NCBI GenBank assembly: GCA_024235795.1
Contig: JACKLR010000002.1
Span: forward strand, 868,001 to 932,000
Length of the DNA: 64,000 nucleotides
Source of the DNA: Burkholderiales bacterium
GTDB lineage: Bacteria > Pseudomonadota > Gammaproteobacteria > Burkholderiales > Nitrosomonadaceae
Reading direction: 5' to 3'
Under the pieces are notes generated by a model. That model did no database searches. It had not been told where the DNA came from and saw only the letters and a program-made list of their open reading frames with translations. Of the stretch, positions 18,101 to 26,270 are shown piece by piece. The translations under genes were made by a program, and so were the position numbers. Within the stretch, counting starts at the first letter, position 1, and each line of letters opens with the position of its first letter.

Positions 18101-20271
18101 CAGCTCAAAGGATAAAAACCAGTACCGACATCTATCAACGCATACTGACGGCTTTAAAACAGGTTACACAGACCGGAACCGATTTGCTGCTTGCACAGTT
18201 GCAAACTGCAGATATTCCATCCATCAAAAAACAGTTCGCGAAGAGTCTTCAGAATGAGGCATGGCGAACGCAGTTGATAACGCAATTACCGCCATCGGTA
18301 CTGCTTGATATCAGCTATGTGTTGTCGCCGCAAGCTGCAATTTTGCTGGAACACCTGATGCTGCATTCCGAAGCGCTGTTCCGCGAGACTGAAAATACGC
18401 ATAATACTGATGTTGTCGATGTTACCCGCTGGGAAAATCAGGTATGGAAAAATGCCCTGCGTTATTTGGTTGATGATACATCGCCGTATCGTTTATTCGG
18501 CAATTCGTTTGTGGCGACGGATTTTTTCCGGGCGCTGGCGTACAGGCTTTCTGACCACTATGACCCTTTGGCGCTATTGAAACGTTGGCGCGAAGTGTTA
18601 ATGCAGGAACAGGTTCAGGCAGGAACGGTATTACAAAATATGATTCTTGACGTCATTTCATCCACGCAAGCCGTGCAGAATGACTATTGGAACGACGAAA
18701 AAATCAGCCAAATTGTGACTGCGTTGGCAACAGATTTTAAACGTGAACAACAGCGTCTTAGAACCGCCTTTCTTCATGATCTGCACTTTTCCGGACAATT
18801 ATCAGAGACTGGGTTGAAACGAATTGTTGAGGCTTTGTTGAAACACGATCCGGCATTAACGGACGGTGGTCGGGAAACATTCGCCGAAGCCGTCGAAATG
18901 CATGCTTGGCGTGCTGGAAGTAAAGCTGCCTATTACCGGGATATCCTGGAAAAACTGTTACTTAAGCAAGTGATTGATCTTGAAACCATAGTATCTCAGT
19001 CGGCGGACGCGGGGGACCCGGTGCATACACATACACGTACTGAAGCCGCTAAAAAACTATCGGTTAACCGGTCTTTGAAGGCCAGGGCCATCATTTGTCA
19101 ACGAATCCATTCCGCGCTGCAACAATCCGGGATAACAGAAACCGATCTGTTTTTAGCGCAGTTCTCTGCAGCTGATACCCAGGCAATTCAGCAGCAGTTA
19201 CCAGAACTGCTTCAGAACAAGGCGTTGCGTACCTGGCTGATTGCGAGGCTGCCGGGATCTATTCTCGTCGATATTACTTACATACTATCGCCACAGGCAG
19301 CCCTGATGATCGAACAGCTGTTGTTTAACGCTGAAATGCTTTTTCAATATACGCCAAAAAAACATGCCGTGACAGTTACTGCGTGGAAACAGCATCTATG
19401 GGAAAACAGTTTCAGCTATCTCGTGGATTTGCCGGCCGCAGATGCATCCGTAGACCGCCTCAATCCATCGACATTTATTCACGCGCTGATCAATAAGATT
19501 TCCGGGGATAAAAACGATTTTACTGCGATACAATCCTGGCATAACGTGCTGATACAGATGCAAGGTATCGAATATGGGCATGACCACGGCACACGCATTC
19601 TCCGGCATATTGTTGAAACATTATTACGGCAACAGATACCGGATCCGCATCGACGCGCCGGACAGTCATTCCGTCCGCAACCATTGATGCTGAAAACTGA
19701 CAAATCAACCCCAGTCGAATTCATAACGCCGCATCAAACTGATTTGCAGGATTATAACGACAGGGATGGCGATGAGTTTTATATTCACAATGCGGGCCAG
19801 GTACTCGCCGCACCCTATCTGCCGCGTCTTTTCAGCTTTTTGGGATTGATTAACAAGGGCGTTTTTAACGACCGGTCAGCGGCCGAACGCGCGGTGCATC
19901 TATTACAGTTCATGGTGAATGAAGAAACGCAGTCTCCCGAATATCAGTTGTTGCTGAACAAGCTATTGTGCGGTTTATCGACCGCCATTCCGATCAGTAA
20001 CGGGGTAGAAATCAGTCAGCATGAACAAGAAACGATAGAGAACCTGATTCAAGGCATGATTCAAAACTGGAAAACAATCGGTAACACTTCAATCCAAGGG
20101 TTGCGGGAAACGTTTTTGCAGCGTAACGGGTGTTTAACGTTGCGGGATGAAATGTGGTTTCTGACGATCGAACCCGGCCCGTTTGATATGTTGCTCGATC
20201 AGTTGCCCTGGAGTTTTTCGGTCATTAAACATAGCTGGATGGAGCGTGCAATTCATGTTACCTGGCGTTAA
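15109..20271 (+). CDS. eCIS tape-measure protein with about 320-residue tandem repeats
   Basis: The protein has 1720 residues from a GTG start 9 bases after AGGA. The N-terminus (HVIENVVFDFLFDSGNLEQA) and the C-terminus (GQVLAAPYLPRLFSFLGLIN, QLPWSFSVIKHSWM) are the conserved ends of the contractile injection system tape-measure family (Afp14-like). Between them a unit recurs at about residues 365, 682, 1005 and 1326: an YQRIxxAL helix, then LLEXLXXKAXRXQLI, DIxYLLSPQAA and LEQLLxxAExL, and in the first three units a second half with LKHIVQALLKHDPA and EAIEAHAWKAA. Such proteins set tail length. Its length is probably shaped by repeat expansion. Confidence 0.88.
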   Translation: MIIGSDNGTTHVIENVVFDFLFDSGNLEQAHESLLSTWVVDELLPTIEAALNAYGETDKILRIEQLTVDLGDIPDSDYSTQIIQRLYEQLVIQLNNASYLGKSIAPTSQQRLLPAIRKQTMPSADELSVQQTSRLQSDLEILEHFLMTGAMPWYINTTDSSAHEKLLGRVLAANEREALYALLAKIPSTKRSAFARRMANQYATKNLEALLIQIVPGQHELILGFINAYRSVLSTLSLPALQQTSATKMLWERIFSAIIHNTQALESFNSPKVLPQILHELAASVPLDQDVLMNKLIHASASHTQDIKAILLSMTLTDQNSKQAPAWRLLLHSKETKAAADPKSVKDSYFLTTGAIPETSHRQPYTALLYRQIYAALRQSGIDETGLKLEHLQSAIPPVIQKQLLEILQDKAVRTQLISRVTPYILLDIAYLLSSHAAIILEQLLSHAEILHRQTLSGRQSTVAEWKHQLLENAFGFLVTARLNRSFDAIGFVQALAFMPPDDREGSIVLNNWRQVLIDAQGREQEQSALQNLLLDAITVSEPKQQELLTIQEIGLISTALETNFKQARQRLKTAIGTGSVALGKLSETETKHIIQALLDHDPSMTAISRQIFLEAIEAHAWKAADNALYYQMILEKLLYGQTIDLETIVASAADAGNRIPAKTELAEPPAVQSTHSGTDSSAMIYQRIVSALQQSDIAGSRLPFDASRAVDGQTIRTQLLELLRKKAVRLQLIDKLPQSMLIDITYLLSPQAAMVLEQLIVNAERLNPQLISFKHSAPAVWQKQLLESALDSLVMSSAEHLSTKSFEVSEFLYEIAYRLSDEDEIKPALQFWHDELQQHDHKKRIGTGVLRNIILDAISTPLSVSGDNSTSQEINRLTTELASDFKVQQQRIRLAIESNKLVLEELSEDELKHIVQALLKHDPALADGNRETFAEAIEAHALKAANRVFYYRQVLARLLAGEIIDLEEIILYTAQHNLPRTDRDISIQTNSANQTTPAQRIKTSTDIYQRILTALKQVTQTGTDLLLAQLQTADIPSIKKQFAKSLQNEAWRTQLITQLPPSVLLDISYVLSPQAAILLEHLMLHSEALFRETENTHNTDVVDVTRWENQVWKNALRYLVDDTSPYRLFGNSFVATDFFRALAYRLSDHYDPLALLKRWREVLMQEQVQAGTVLQNMILDVISSTQAVQNDYWNDEKISQIVTALATDFKREQQRLRTAFLHDLHFSGQLSETGLKRIVEALLKHDPALTDGGRETFAEAVEMHAWRAGSKAAYYRDILEKLLLKQVIDLETIVSQSADAGDPVHTHTRTEAAKKLSVNRSLKARAIICQRIHSALQQSGITETDLFLAQFSAADTQAIQQQLPELLQNKALRTWLIARLPGSILVDITYILSPQAALMIEQLLFNAEMLFQYTPKKHAVTVTAWKQHLWENSFSYLVDLPAADASVDRLNPSTFIHALINKISGDKNDFTAIQSWHNVLIQMQGIEYGHDHGTRILRHIVETLLRQQIPDPHRRAGQSFRPQPLMLKTDKSTPVEFITPHQTDLQDYNDRDGDEFYIHNAGQVLAAPYLPRLFSFLGLINKGVFNDRSAAERAVHLLQFMVNEETQSPEYQLLLNKLLCGLSTAIPISNGVEISQHEQETIENLIQGMIQNWKTIGNTSIQGLRETFLQRNGCLTLRDEMWFLTIEPGPFDMLLDQLPWSFSVIKHSWMERAIHVTWR

Positions 20272-21637
20272 AAACAATCCTGCCTTAACGATATTTGAAG
20301 AAAGCCTCAATGCCATAGCGCTGGAAAAAGAAATTGCCTGGTTTAAAGCGGTTCTGACAGCGCGGTTTGATCTGTATTTTGAGCGGGACGCCGCTGTGAA
20401 AGAAATTCACGCCATACAGCCGCCTGATTTATCCGAAGATACGTCAGAGTTTGCGCAAATTATCCGGCAATTCGACATGGGCTTTGACGAACGCCTGATT
20501 GCCATCCTCGCTTTATTGCCACATTTGCAACCACAGGTACTGGATTTGTTTTTATTCAACAACAAGGATCTCGCGCGTGGCTTTACAGAATTCGGAGGAT
20601 GGCGGGGAAAGGATCACAGTGGCTTTTTGCCGACCTGTGAAACAGCAGTTTTCATACTTGCAGGCAATGACCTGACCAGGCGGTTTCAGGTTCTGCAGTT
20701 GTTTCAGACAGACCATTATCTGTCAAAGCTGGGGATTATCAAAATCACGCATGCGACAAATGGCGAGCCCTTTTTAAGTGCAAAACTGACGATCACTGCT
20801 GAATATCTCGGGCGGATGACGAGCGGCAAAAGCCAGAAGCCTGATTATGACATTCATTTCCCGGCAAAGCATATTACCACCTCACTGACCTGGCAGGAAC
20901 TGGTGCTGAGCGCTGAAGTCATGGATGAAATCGAAAATATCAACGCCTGGTTGCAGCATTCGGAGAAAATTCTGCAACACTGGGAAATGGGCCGGAATAT
21001 TAAACCCGGTTACCGTGCGTTGTTTTATGGCCCGCCGGGAACCGGAAAAACACTGACGGCAACATTAATCGGTTCCGCTGCGGATATCGATGTGTATCGG
21101 ATTGATTTATCCATGGTGGTTTCCAAATATATCGGCGAAACAGAGAAAAATCTGGCCAACGTATTCGATCAGGCTGCCAACAAGAACTGGATATTATTTT
21201 TTGATGAGGCGGATGCGTTGTTTGGTAAACGCACTCAGACCAGTAATTCCAATGACCGTTATGCCAATCAGGAAATTTCCTATCTGCTGCAGCGTATTGA
21301 AGACTACCCGGGCGTTGTTATCCTCGCGACCAATCTAAAAGCGAATATTGACGAGGCATTTTCCCGTCGCTTTCAGACTTCAATTTATTTTGCATTACCG
21401 GATGCCGAACAACGCCTGCGATTATGGCAGGGCATGTTTACGGACAGCAAACGCCTATCACCAAATGTGGATTTGAGCATTCTGGCCGAAAAATACGCAA
21501 TATCCGGCGGCGCGATAACCAATGCCGTGCGCTATGCCGCAATACAGGCGGTTCGAATGAATCGGGAAACCCTTACTCAGGACAATCTTATCAAAGGGGT
21601 TACAAAAGAACTGTTGAAAGAGGGACGGACACAATGA
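20255..21637 (+). CDS. AAA+ ATPase of the eCIS (Afp15-like)
   Basis: I use the ATG at 20255 with GGAG 12 bases upstream (460 residues), because the longer in-frame start at 20183 lies deep in the tape-measure gene. An N-terminal alpha-helical domain of about 200 residues is followed by the AAA+ module: Walker A GPPGTGKT near residue 260, Walker B ILFFDEADALFGKR near 313, sensor-1 VVILATNL, and the arginine finger region IDEAFSRRFQ. This ATPase is found in nearly all Afp/PVC-type loci and is thought to help assembly or cargo loading. Its stop overlaps the next start as ATGA. Confidence 0.93.
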   Translation: MLPGVKNNPALTIFEESLNAIALEKEIAWFKAVLTARFDLYFERDAAVKEIHAIQPPDLSEDTSEFAQIIRQFDMGFDERLIAILALLPHLQPQVLDLFLFNNKDLARGFTEFGGWRGKDHSGFLPTCETAVFILAGNDLTRRFQVLQLFQTDHYLSKLGIIKITHATNGEPFLSAKLTITAEYLGRMTSGKSQKPDYDIHFPAKHITTSLTWQELVLSAEVMDEIENINAWLQHSEKILQHWEMGRNIKPGYRALFYGPPGTGKTLTATLIGSAADIDVYRIDLSMVVSKYIGETEKNLANVFDQAANKNWILFFDEADALFGKRTQTSNSNDRYANQEISYLLQRIEDYPGVVILATNLKANIDEAFSRRFQTSIYFALPDAEQRLRLWQGMFTDSKRLSPNVDLSILAEKYAISGGAITNAVRYAAIQAVRMNRETLTQDNLIKGVTKELLKEGRTQ

Positions 21638-24264
21638 AAATACGCTTAATAATAGTCGTGCGCCTCTGGTTTATTTTGATAACAGGTTGCGGTTTTTCCC
21701 TGCTGCATGCAAATGAGAACCTGCATTACGAATTGGATTATGACCAGCACTTTGACCGGCTGCTCGAGCGGTCTAAATTCACCCGCTTGGATAAGACCGT
21801 TGTACAAAGAATACAGCAGAACCTTGCCGCGATCTACCAGGACGATTTCAGTTGGAAAAGAGATGTTCAATTGAGTCAGCAACCGCTTACTGACGGCGTC
21901 ATCGGCCCGGTCACCTTATTCTGGCTGCAACGTTTTGCCTATGATTTCAAAATTGAACCGATAGGCGACTATGTCAACAGCCTAATTAACAGGGTGGAAA
22001 AGATAGCCGAATTTTCCGATATGTTTCCCGAGGAAACATCCGTGCTGCTGTTGCCTGATTTTGCCGGCTGGAATGACGGACTGCCCAGTATTCAGAGAGA
22101 TCTGGATTATGAGATAAGGCGTTCGGGGTCTCATCAGGCACTCCTCGATCTGGTGTACCGGTACAGGGCGCTGACTGAGTCATTTCAGATCGGCGCCACC
22201 CTCGATTATTCCGTGTCGCCGCTGTATTATTACCAATTGACATCAGAAGATTTCCAGTTGCTGCAAAGCAAGGAAAAAATCATCGCGGAATTGCTCAAAC
22301 TGGAAAACAAACCGTTCGAGAATTTTTCACTGCTTGTAGAAGCGGTGTCAGAGATTCTGCAGGCCTACCCCGATTTAATGAAAAGATTGTCACCCGCAAT
22401 CAAAAAATTCTACCATCACCAACCGTTAATTATTACGCAGGAATTTATCACATTTCTTAACCAGACGATGAGGGGCGACCCGTTTATGGCTTCGTTAAAC
22501 GCTGTAATTGCCGGACTGCTGGAAAAAGAACTGGCCGGAATAGCTTACCCGGCCCAGGATCTTTTTGATAAAGCCGCACAGGCTATAATTCATTCCGCTT
22601 TAGGGACCTGCAATACGCTGATATTGCATAACCAATACACGCTGGGGCTCAGATTCGGCGATGAAGATTTTTTAAGCCTTGAAACCGATCTGTTGAATAA
22701 TCAGGAATACTACGGTATGCCCGACATTCGTAAACATCTGAAATTAATCAATGCATTGCGTCAACGCTCTGGCGCATGTAACGAAACGGAACAGCATGAT
22801 GTCAACGCGTTTGTCAGCCAATTGTACGCGAACGTTGTCCAGCCGAGCATCGCGCTGCTGTATAGAAAAAGACAGGTATTCGATGCAAACGCAACCATTG
22901 AATGGGATGGTAACGGCTGCGGATGTGTACTGGACAAGCTGTCAGGCACTGTTTACGGTTTTTATCCCTACTGGCAGGCGAACAATGAAAAGCAAACCGT
23001 TAATTTCAGCGTCCTGTCCAGAGTGGCCTACTATGGATTATCTTTTGAAGCGGGCGGTGCCATCATTCACACCAACGATGATAACAATAATTTCGATCTG
23101 AAGCGTTTTCTGAAAAAAAATTCTTTCGTACAGACAGTGCGCAAACACAACAGCAAGGTGGACTGGGTCATTCACAAAGACCGGTCCTACTGGGAGAAAA
23201 CATGGAAATTGCTCGATTCAAACCAGAAAGCCAATATTTTTTCCACACTGGCAGACGAGCTGTTTCAACTATTGACAGAACCGCTCAGTGATAATTTTGC
23301 GGAATGGTCGTTTGGATTGCTGCCGGCGGCAACACAGGGCGATGGCATTACCCTCGATTTCCGGGGGTTTCCGAAGGACGCGATATCGGTTGATCTGCTG
23401 AACAATTTCTATGATGACCTGACAAAAAGACTGAATGCTGCGGGGGGTGATTATTTTGTAAACATCATGGTTGTGCAATCGGAACTGGGTGAGGGATTTT
23501 ACCAGTATTTTAATCTGATTGAGCGAATCTCGGGCATTCAGCCGAATGACGCAGCGACTTCTTTTCAGCAAATCGACATCCGTGACGATCTCAAAGCCAA
23601 GATTCTGGTTTTGATCGAGGAACCTACCACCAGCGCGAAAAAAGAATTGCGTCTGAATATCGAAAATGGTGGGTTATACGGTATTTTACGGGGGCTGTTG
23701 CTGCGTAATATTGTGCCGGTGATCGAATTCGATGGCCGCAACTGGGAGCAGCTTGAAGACGATATTGTGTATTTCAAGGACAATTTTGGTGGCGTGGGAT
23801 TTTGGGCCATGCCGATGAATGAACCCGCCATGCCAGCTGAAATGTCCGAGCGTTGTGAAGAATTAAAGGCTATTGGCGGTTGCCTGGTCAGGCATTTTCA
23901 ACTCGCCGAGAGAGATGGTCAGCCGGATTCATTGCTTGACAGGTTTGTTTGCGAAAACCGCCAAATTTTTTGGCTTGCTCTGGCTGTGCTGACTGTGTTG
24001 TCACTTGTTCTGTTGATCAGCTATCGGTGCTCTTGCCGGTTTCAGGGCAAACATAAAAACGTAATTATCATCAGTATCTTTGCGTCCATTATTCCGGCAC
24101 TGATTGTGGCGTTATTGCTCCTGCTGTTCGATCCCATGCTCGAAACACTCGCTGAAGGCAATATACCGTTAATCGGAGTGGTTTCTGTTGGTGTCCTGGG
24201 CAGCATCGCTTTCTATCGAAAACAGCAACGGATGTCGAAAAAACCAACCAGGCCCAAGTCCTGA
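21634..24264 (+). CDS. Membrane-anchored glycosidase-like (GH18-fold) eCIS accessory protein
   Basis: The start at 21634 overlaps the ATPase stop (ATGA). The protein has 876 residues with a hydrophobic N-terminus (LIIVVRLWFILITGC) that could be a lipoprotein signal with Cys at about residue 19. A peptidoglycan-binding-like segment (QPLTDGVIGPVTLFWLQRF) follows near 70-100. From about residue 437 comes a GH18-type fold (GTVYGFYPYWQ, FSVLSRVAYYGLSF). The usual GH18 DxxDxDxE motif is absent; the aligned strand reads GITLDFRGF. Two or three membrane helices lie after residue 775. A role in envelope passage or release of particles is inferred. Confidence 0.7.
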   Translation: MKIRLIIVVRLWFILITGCGFSLLHANENLHYELDYDQHFDRLLERSKFTRLDKTVVQRIQQNLAAIYQDDFSWKRDVQLSQQPLTDGVIGPVTLFWLQRFAYDFKIEPIGDYVNSLINRVEKIAEFSDMFPEETSVLLLPDFAGWNDGLPSIQRDLDYEIRRSGSHQALLDLVYRYRALTESFQIGATLDYSVSPLYYYQLTSEDFQLLQSKEKIIAELLKLENKPFENFSLLVEAVSEILQAYPDLMKRLSPAIKKFYHHQPLIITQEFITFLNQTMRGDPFMASLNAVIAGLLEKELAGIAYPAQDLFDKAAQAIIHSALGTCNTLILHNQYTLGLRFGDEDFLSLETDLLNNQEYYGMPDIRKHLKLINALRQRSGACNETEQHDVNAFVSQLYANVVQPSIALLYRKRQVFDANATIEWDGNGCGCVLDKLSGTVYGFYPYWQANNEKQTVNFSVLSRVAYYGLSFEAGGAIIHTNDDNNNFDLKRFLKKNSFVQTVRKHNSKVDWVIHKDRSYWEKTWKLLDSNQKANIFSTLADELFQLLTEPLSDNFAEWSFGLLPAATQGDGITLDFRGFPKDAISVDLLNNFYDDLTKRLNAAGGDYFVNIMVVQSELGEGFYQYFNLIERISGIQPNDAATSFQQIDIRDDLKAKILVLIEEPTTSAKKELRLNIENGGLYGILRGLLLRNIVPVIEFDGRNWEQLEDDIVYFKDNFGGVGFWAMPMNEPAMPAEMSERCEELKAIGGCLVRHFQLAERDGQPDSLLDRFVCENRQIFWLALAVLTVLSLVLLISYRCSCRFQGKHKNVIIISIFASIIPALIVALLLLLFDPMLETLAEGNIPLIGVVSVGVLGSIAFYRKQQRMSKKPTRPKS

Positions 24265-24326
24265 TATGTCGCTGCAAACCAAGTATCAGCGCTCACGATT
24301 CGATTTAATTCAATGAAGCCGTAGCT

Positions 24327-24935
24327 ATGGATTTAATCGAAAAAGCTACCGTGATGCATTATCATCGCCACCGGATCGGCCAGTATTCGCTGGGGACCGC
24401 CGAGTCACTTGGCTGGCGCAATGCGAACAGTCAGCGGATGCGCTATGAAGTACTGGTCATGGCCGGCGACTTGAACGGGGCGAGTGTACTGGATATTGGC
24501 AGCGGTTATGGCGATTTGAAGGCATTCCTCGATCAGCGTTTCACCGATTTCGATTATATCGGCGTTGACCAGCAGCCTGAATTTATCGATGAGGCCAGAG
24601 CGCGTTATCACGGCTTTCCGCGAACGCGGTTTTATCAATCCGATTTCATCACCGCTTCGCTGCCGCAGGTGGACTATGTATTCGCTAGCGGCGCACTGGG
24701 ATACCGCTGCGACAATGAAAACTATTATACCGATATGATTCTCAAGTTATACGGTTGTGCTGCAAAAGTGTTCTCCTTCAACATGTTAGACAAACAACAT
24801 TTTCCGGCGCACGATCTGCTGGTGGGCCACGACCGTGAAGCTGTTTTGGCCTTTAGCCGTACACTCGCTCCACGGGTGGTATGGTTTGATGATTATTTAC
24901 CGGATGATTTTACTGTATTGTTGCACCGTGACTGA
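24327..24935 (+). CDS. Class I SAM-dependent methyltransferase
   Basis: A 202-residue protein with the class I methyltransferase signature: motif I VLDIGSGYGDLKAFL near residue 55, the acidic tip IGVDQQPEFID near 77, and DYVFASGALGY as the post-II/III region. The substrate is not visible from the sequence. Position between the eCIS assembly genes and the cargo-like genes, 62 bases after the membrane protein, suggests modification of an eCIS component or cargo, but a chance neighbour is equally possible. No signal peptide. Confidence 0.85.
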   Translation: MDLIEKATVMHYHRHRIGQYSLGTAESLGWRNANSQRMRYEVLVMAGDLNGASVLDIGSGYGDLKAFLDQRFTDFDYIGVDQQPEFIDEARARYHGFPRTRFYQSDFITASLPQVDYVFASGALGYRCDNENYYTDMILKLYGCAAKVFSFNMLDKQHFPAHDLLVGHDREAVLAFSRTLAPRVVWFDDYLPDDFTVLLHRD

Positions 24936-24965
24936 TCGACTGCATGATGATAACCGGAGGATTGA

Positions 24966-26249
24966 ATGAAGCAAACGTTTTCCCAAAACACTGAACGCCA
25001 GCAAAGCTACCGCACACCATCTCGATCGGAACAAGCATCTGCTGTACGTGTTTCAATCGCGGATCACCGGGCGTCGGCCACGCAGCTACGCCAATTGATG
25101 GCGGCGATAGAACATTCACCGCAGGCCATCGCGCAGCGCAACCGCAACGATCAATTTCGCAGCAGTCCGCGCATGATTGCGCAACGGCAACATATAACGG
25201 CGATTATGGGAGGTACACTGCAAAAGATTACGGGTGAGGAAGAACTGATCCAAGGCAAATGCGATATGTCACAACACGAAAAAGCACTTGCAAAGAAAAC
25301 CAACAACACTGGCTTGTCGGTCAATTTAAAACATGGCATTGAAAATCTTTCGGGATTGTCAATGGATCATGTCGAGGAACATTACAACTCATCAAAACCT
25401 GAACAACAGGCGTGGCGTGAAGCGAGTGGCTCTATCCAGTCTGACCTAATTGGTTTTCAGAAGGTGTCTGGAGAAGAGATGTTGCAGGGGAAATTTGATG
25501 CTCAGCCAGAAACAGCGCAACTTAATGCATTGGTTCATGTGCCGGAAGCCGCTATTCATGTGGCACAACTCAAAAGCAATGTCAGCAACAATAACATGAC
25601 AGTAGTGCAGATGGGTCACTACAAAGGTGGGCGCTACGTTACCGATCAAGAAATCAATTACCACGATATGTACGATAAGTTCATACATACATGGTCTTTT
25701 TCTGAAAATGCAGCAGATGGGTCGTATGTCGATCCGACCACAAAACGAAAGAAAGTAACTGCTCCGGTCTGGAAAAATTTATTTGATCAACTTGATCAAC
25801 TTGTTACTCAGGCCTGTACTGGTGGCATGATGCTGACAAAAAATTTTCACCATTTCGATTCGGGTACGCCGGTAGCATTGAAGTTCGCGGAAGTGGAAAA
25901 AGCAGGTGTAAACGGCACGGGAGGATTGTTACCTGTTGGCATGCATGGACCCGGTAATATTCCGATGGTTGACCATCCCGATGAAGTCGCAGTTACAAAC
26001 TTCATCGGACGAGCGCAGAACGCCTACAACGGATGGCTGGTCAATCCAATCCTCGCTACACGGGGACCGCAAGACACAACAAGATTAAGTGTAGGGCAAA
26101 TTGAAATTCTTTCGCATCGGCAGTTACCGCCAGGATGGACATTTCATATTAGTATTTCGGGTGCATGGGCTTTGCACCATGCCGGTCCGCCGAATGCACA
26201 GATAGATGGGAAAACCGGGAAACCGGCGACTTTTATCTATCATACCTAG
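24966..26249 (+). CDS. eCIS cargo-like protein with interrupted DUF4157 remnant
   Basis: The ATG follows a clear CGGAGG ribosome site. The 427-residue protein shares the leader of its paralogues (QRQHITAIMGGTLQ preceded by SPRMIAQRQ, and LIQGK). The DUF4157 start is present (NNTGLSVNLKHGIENLSGLS and EHYNSSKPEQ) but is then broken by about 37 residues that include EEMLQGKFDAQPE, after which the domain resumes with AQLNALVHVPEAAIHVAQL. The downstream HEAWHVVQQ block is missing. The C-terminal 220 residues (GHYKGGRYVTDQEINYHDMY onward, ending TFHISISGAWALHHAG) have no family I know. I infer a toxin or effector with a degenerate targeting domain. Confidence 0.7.
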   Translation: MKQTFSQNTERQQSYRTPSRSEQASAVRVSIADHRASATQLRQLMAAIEHSPQAIAQRNRNDQFRSSPRMIAQRQHITAIMGGTLQKITGEEELIQGKCDMSQHEKALAKKTNNTGLSVNLKHGIENLSGLSMDHVEEHYNSSKPEQQAWREASGSIQSDLIGFQKVSGEEMLQGKFDAQPETAQLNALVHVPEAAIHVAQLKSNVSNNNMTVVQMGHYKGGRYVTDQEINYHDMYDKFIHTWSFSENAADGSYVDPTTKRKKVTAPVWKNLFDQLDQLVTQACTGGMMLTKNFHHFDSGTPVALKFAEVEKAGVNGTGGLLPVGMHGPGNIPMVDHPDEVAVTNFIGRAQNAYNGWLVNPILATRGPQDTTRLSVGQIEILSHRQLPPGWTFHISISGAWALHHAGPPNAQIDGKTGKPATFIYHT

Positions 26250-26270
26250 GTAATGGACCGCTACCCGAAA

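Noticed and set aside
22751..23101. 116-residue + frame inside the GH18-like gene
   Set aside because: Wholly inside a longer, better supported gene in another frame; composition not protein-like.
1..24264. Prophage interpretation of the contractile locus
   Set aside because: No capsid, portal, terminase, lysis or integrase genes are seen, whereas the AAA+ ATPase and DUF4157 proteins point to eCIS; the region upstream of base 1 is not visible.
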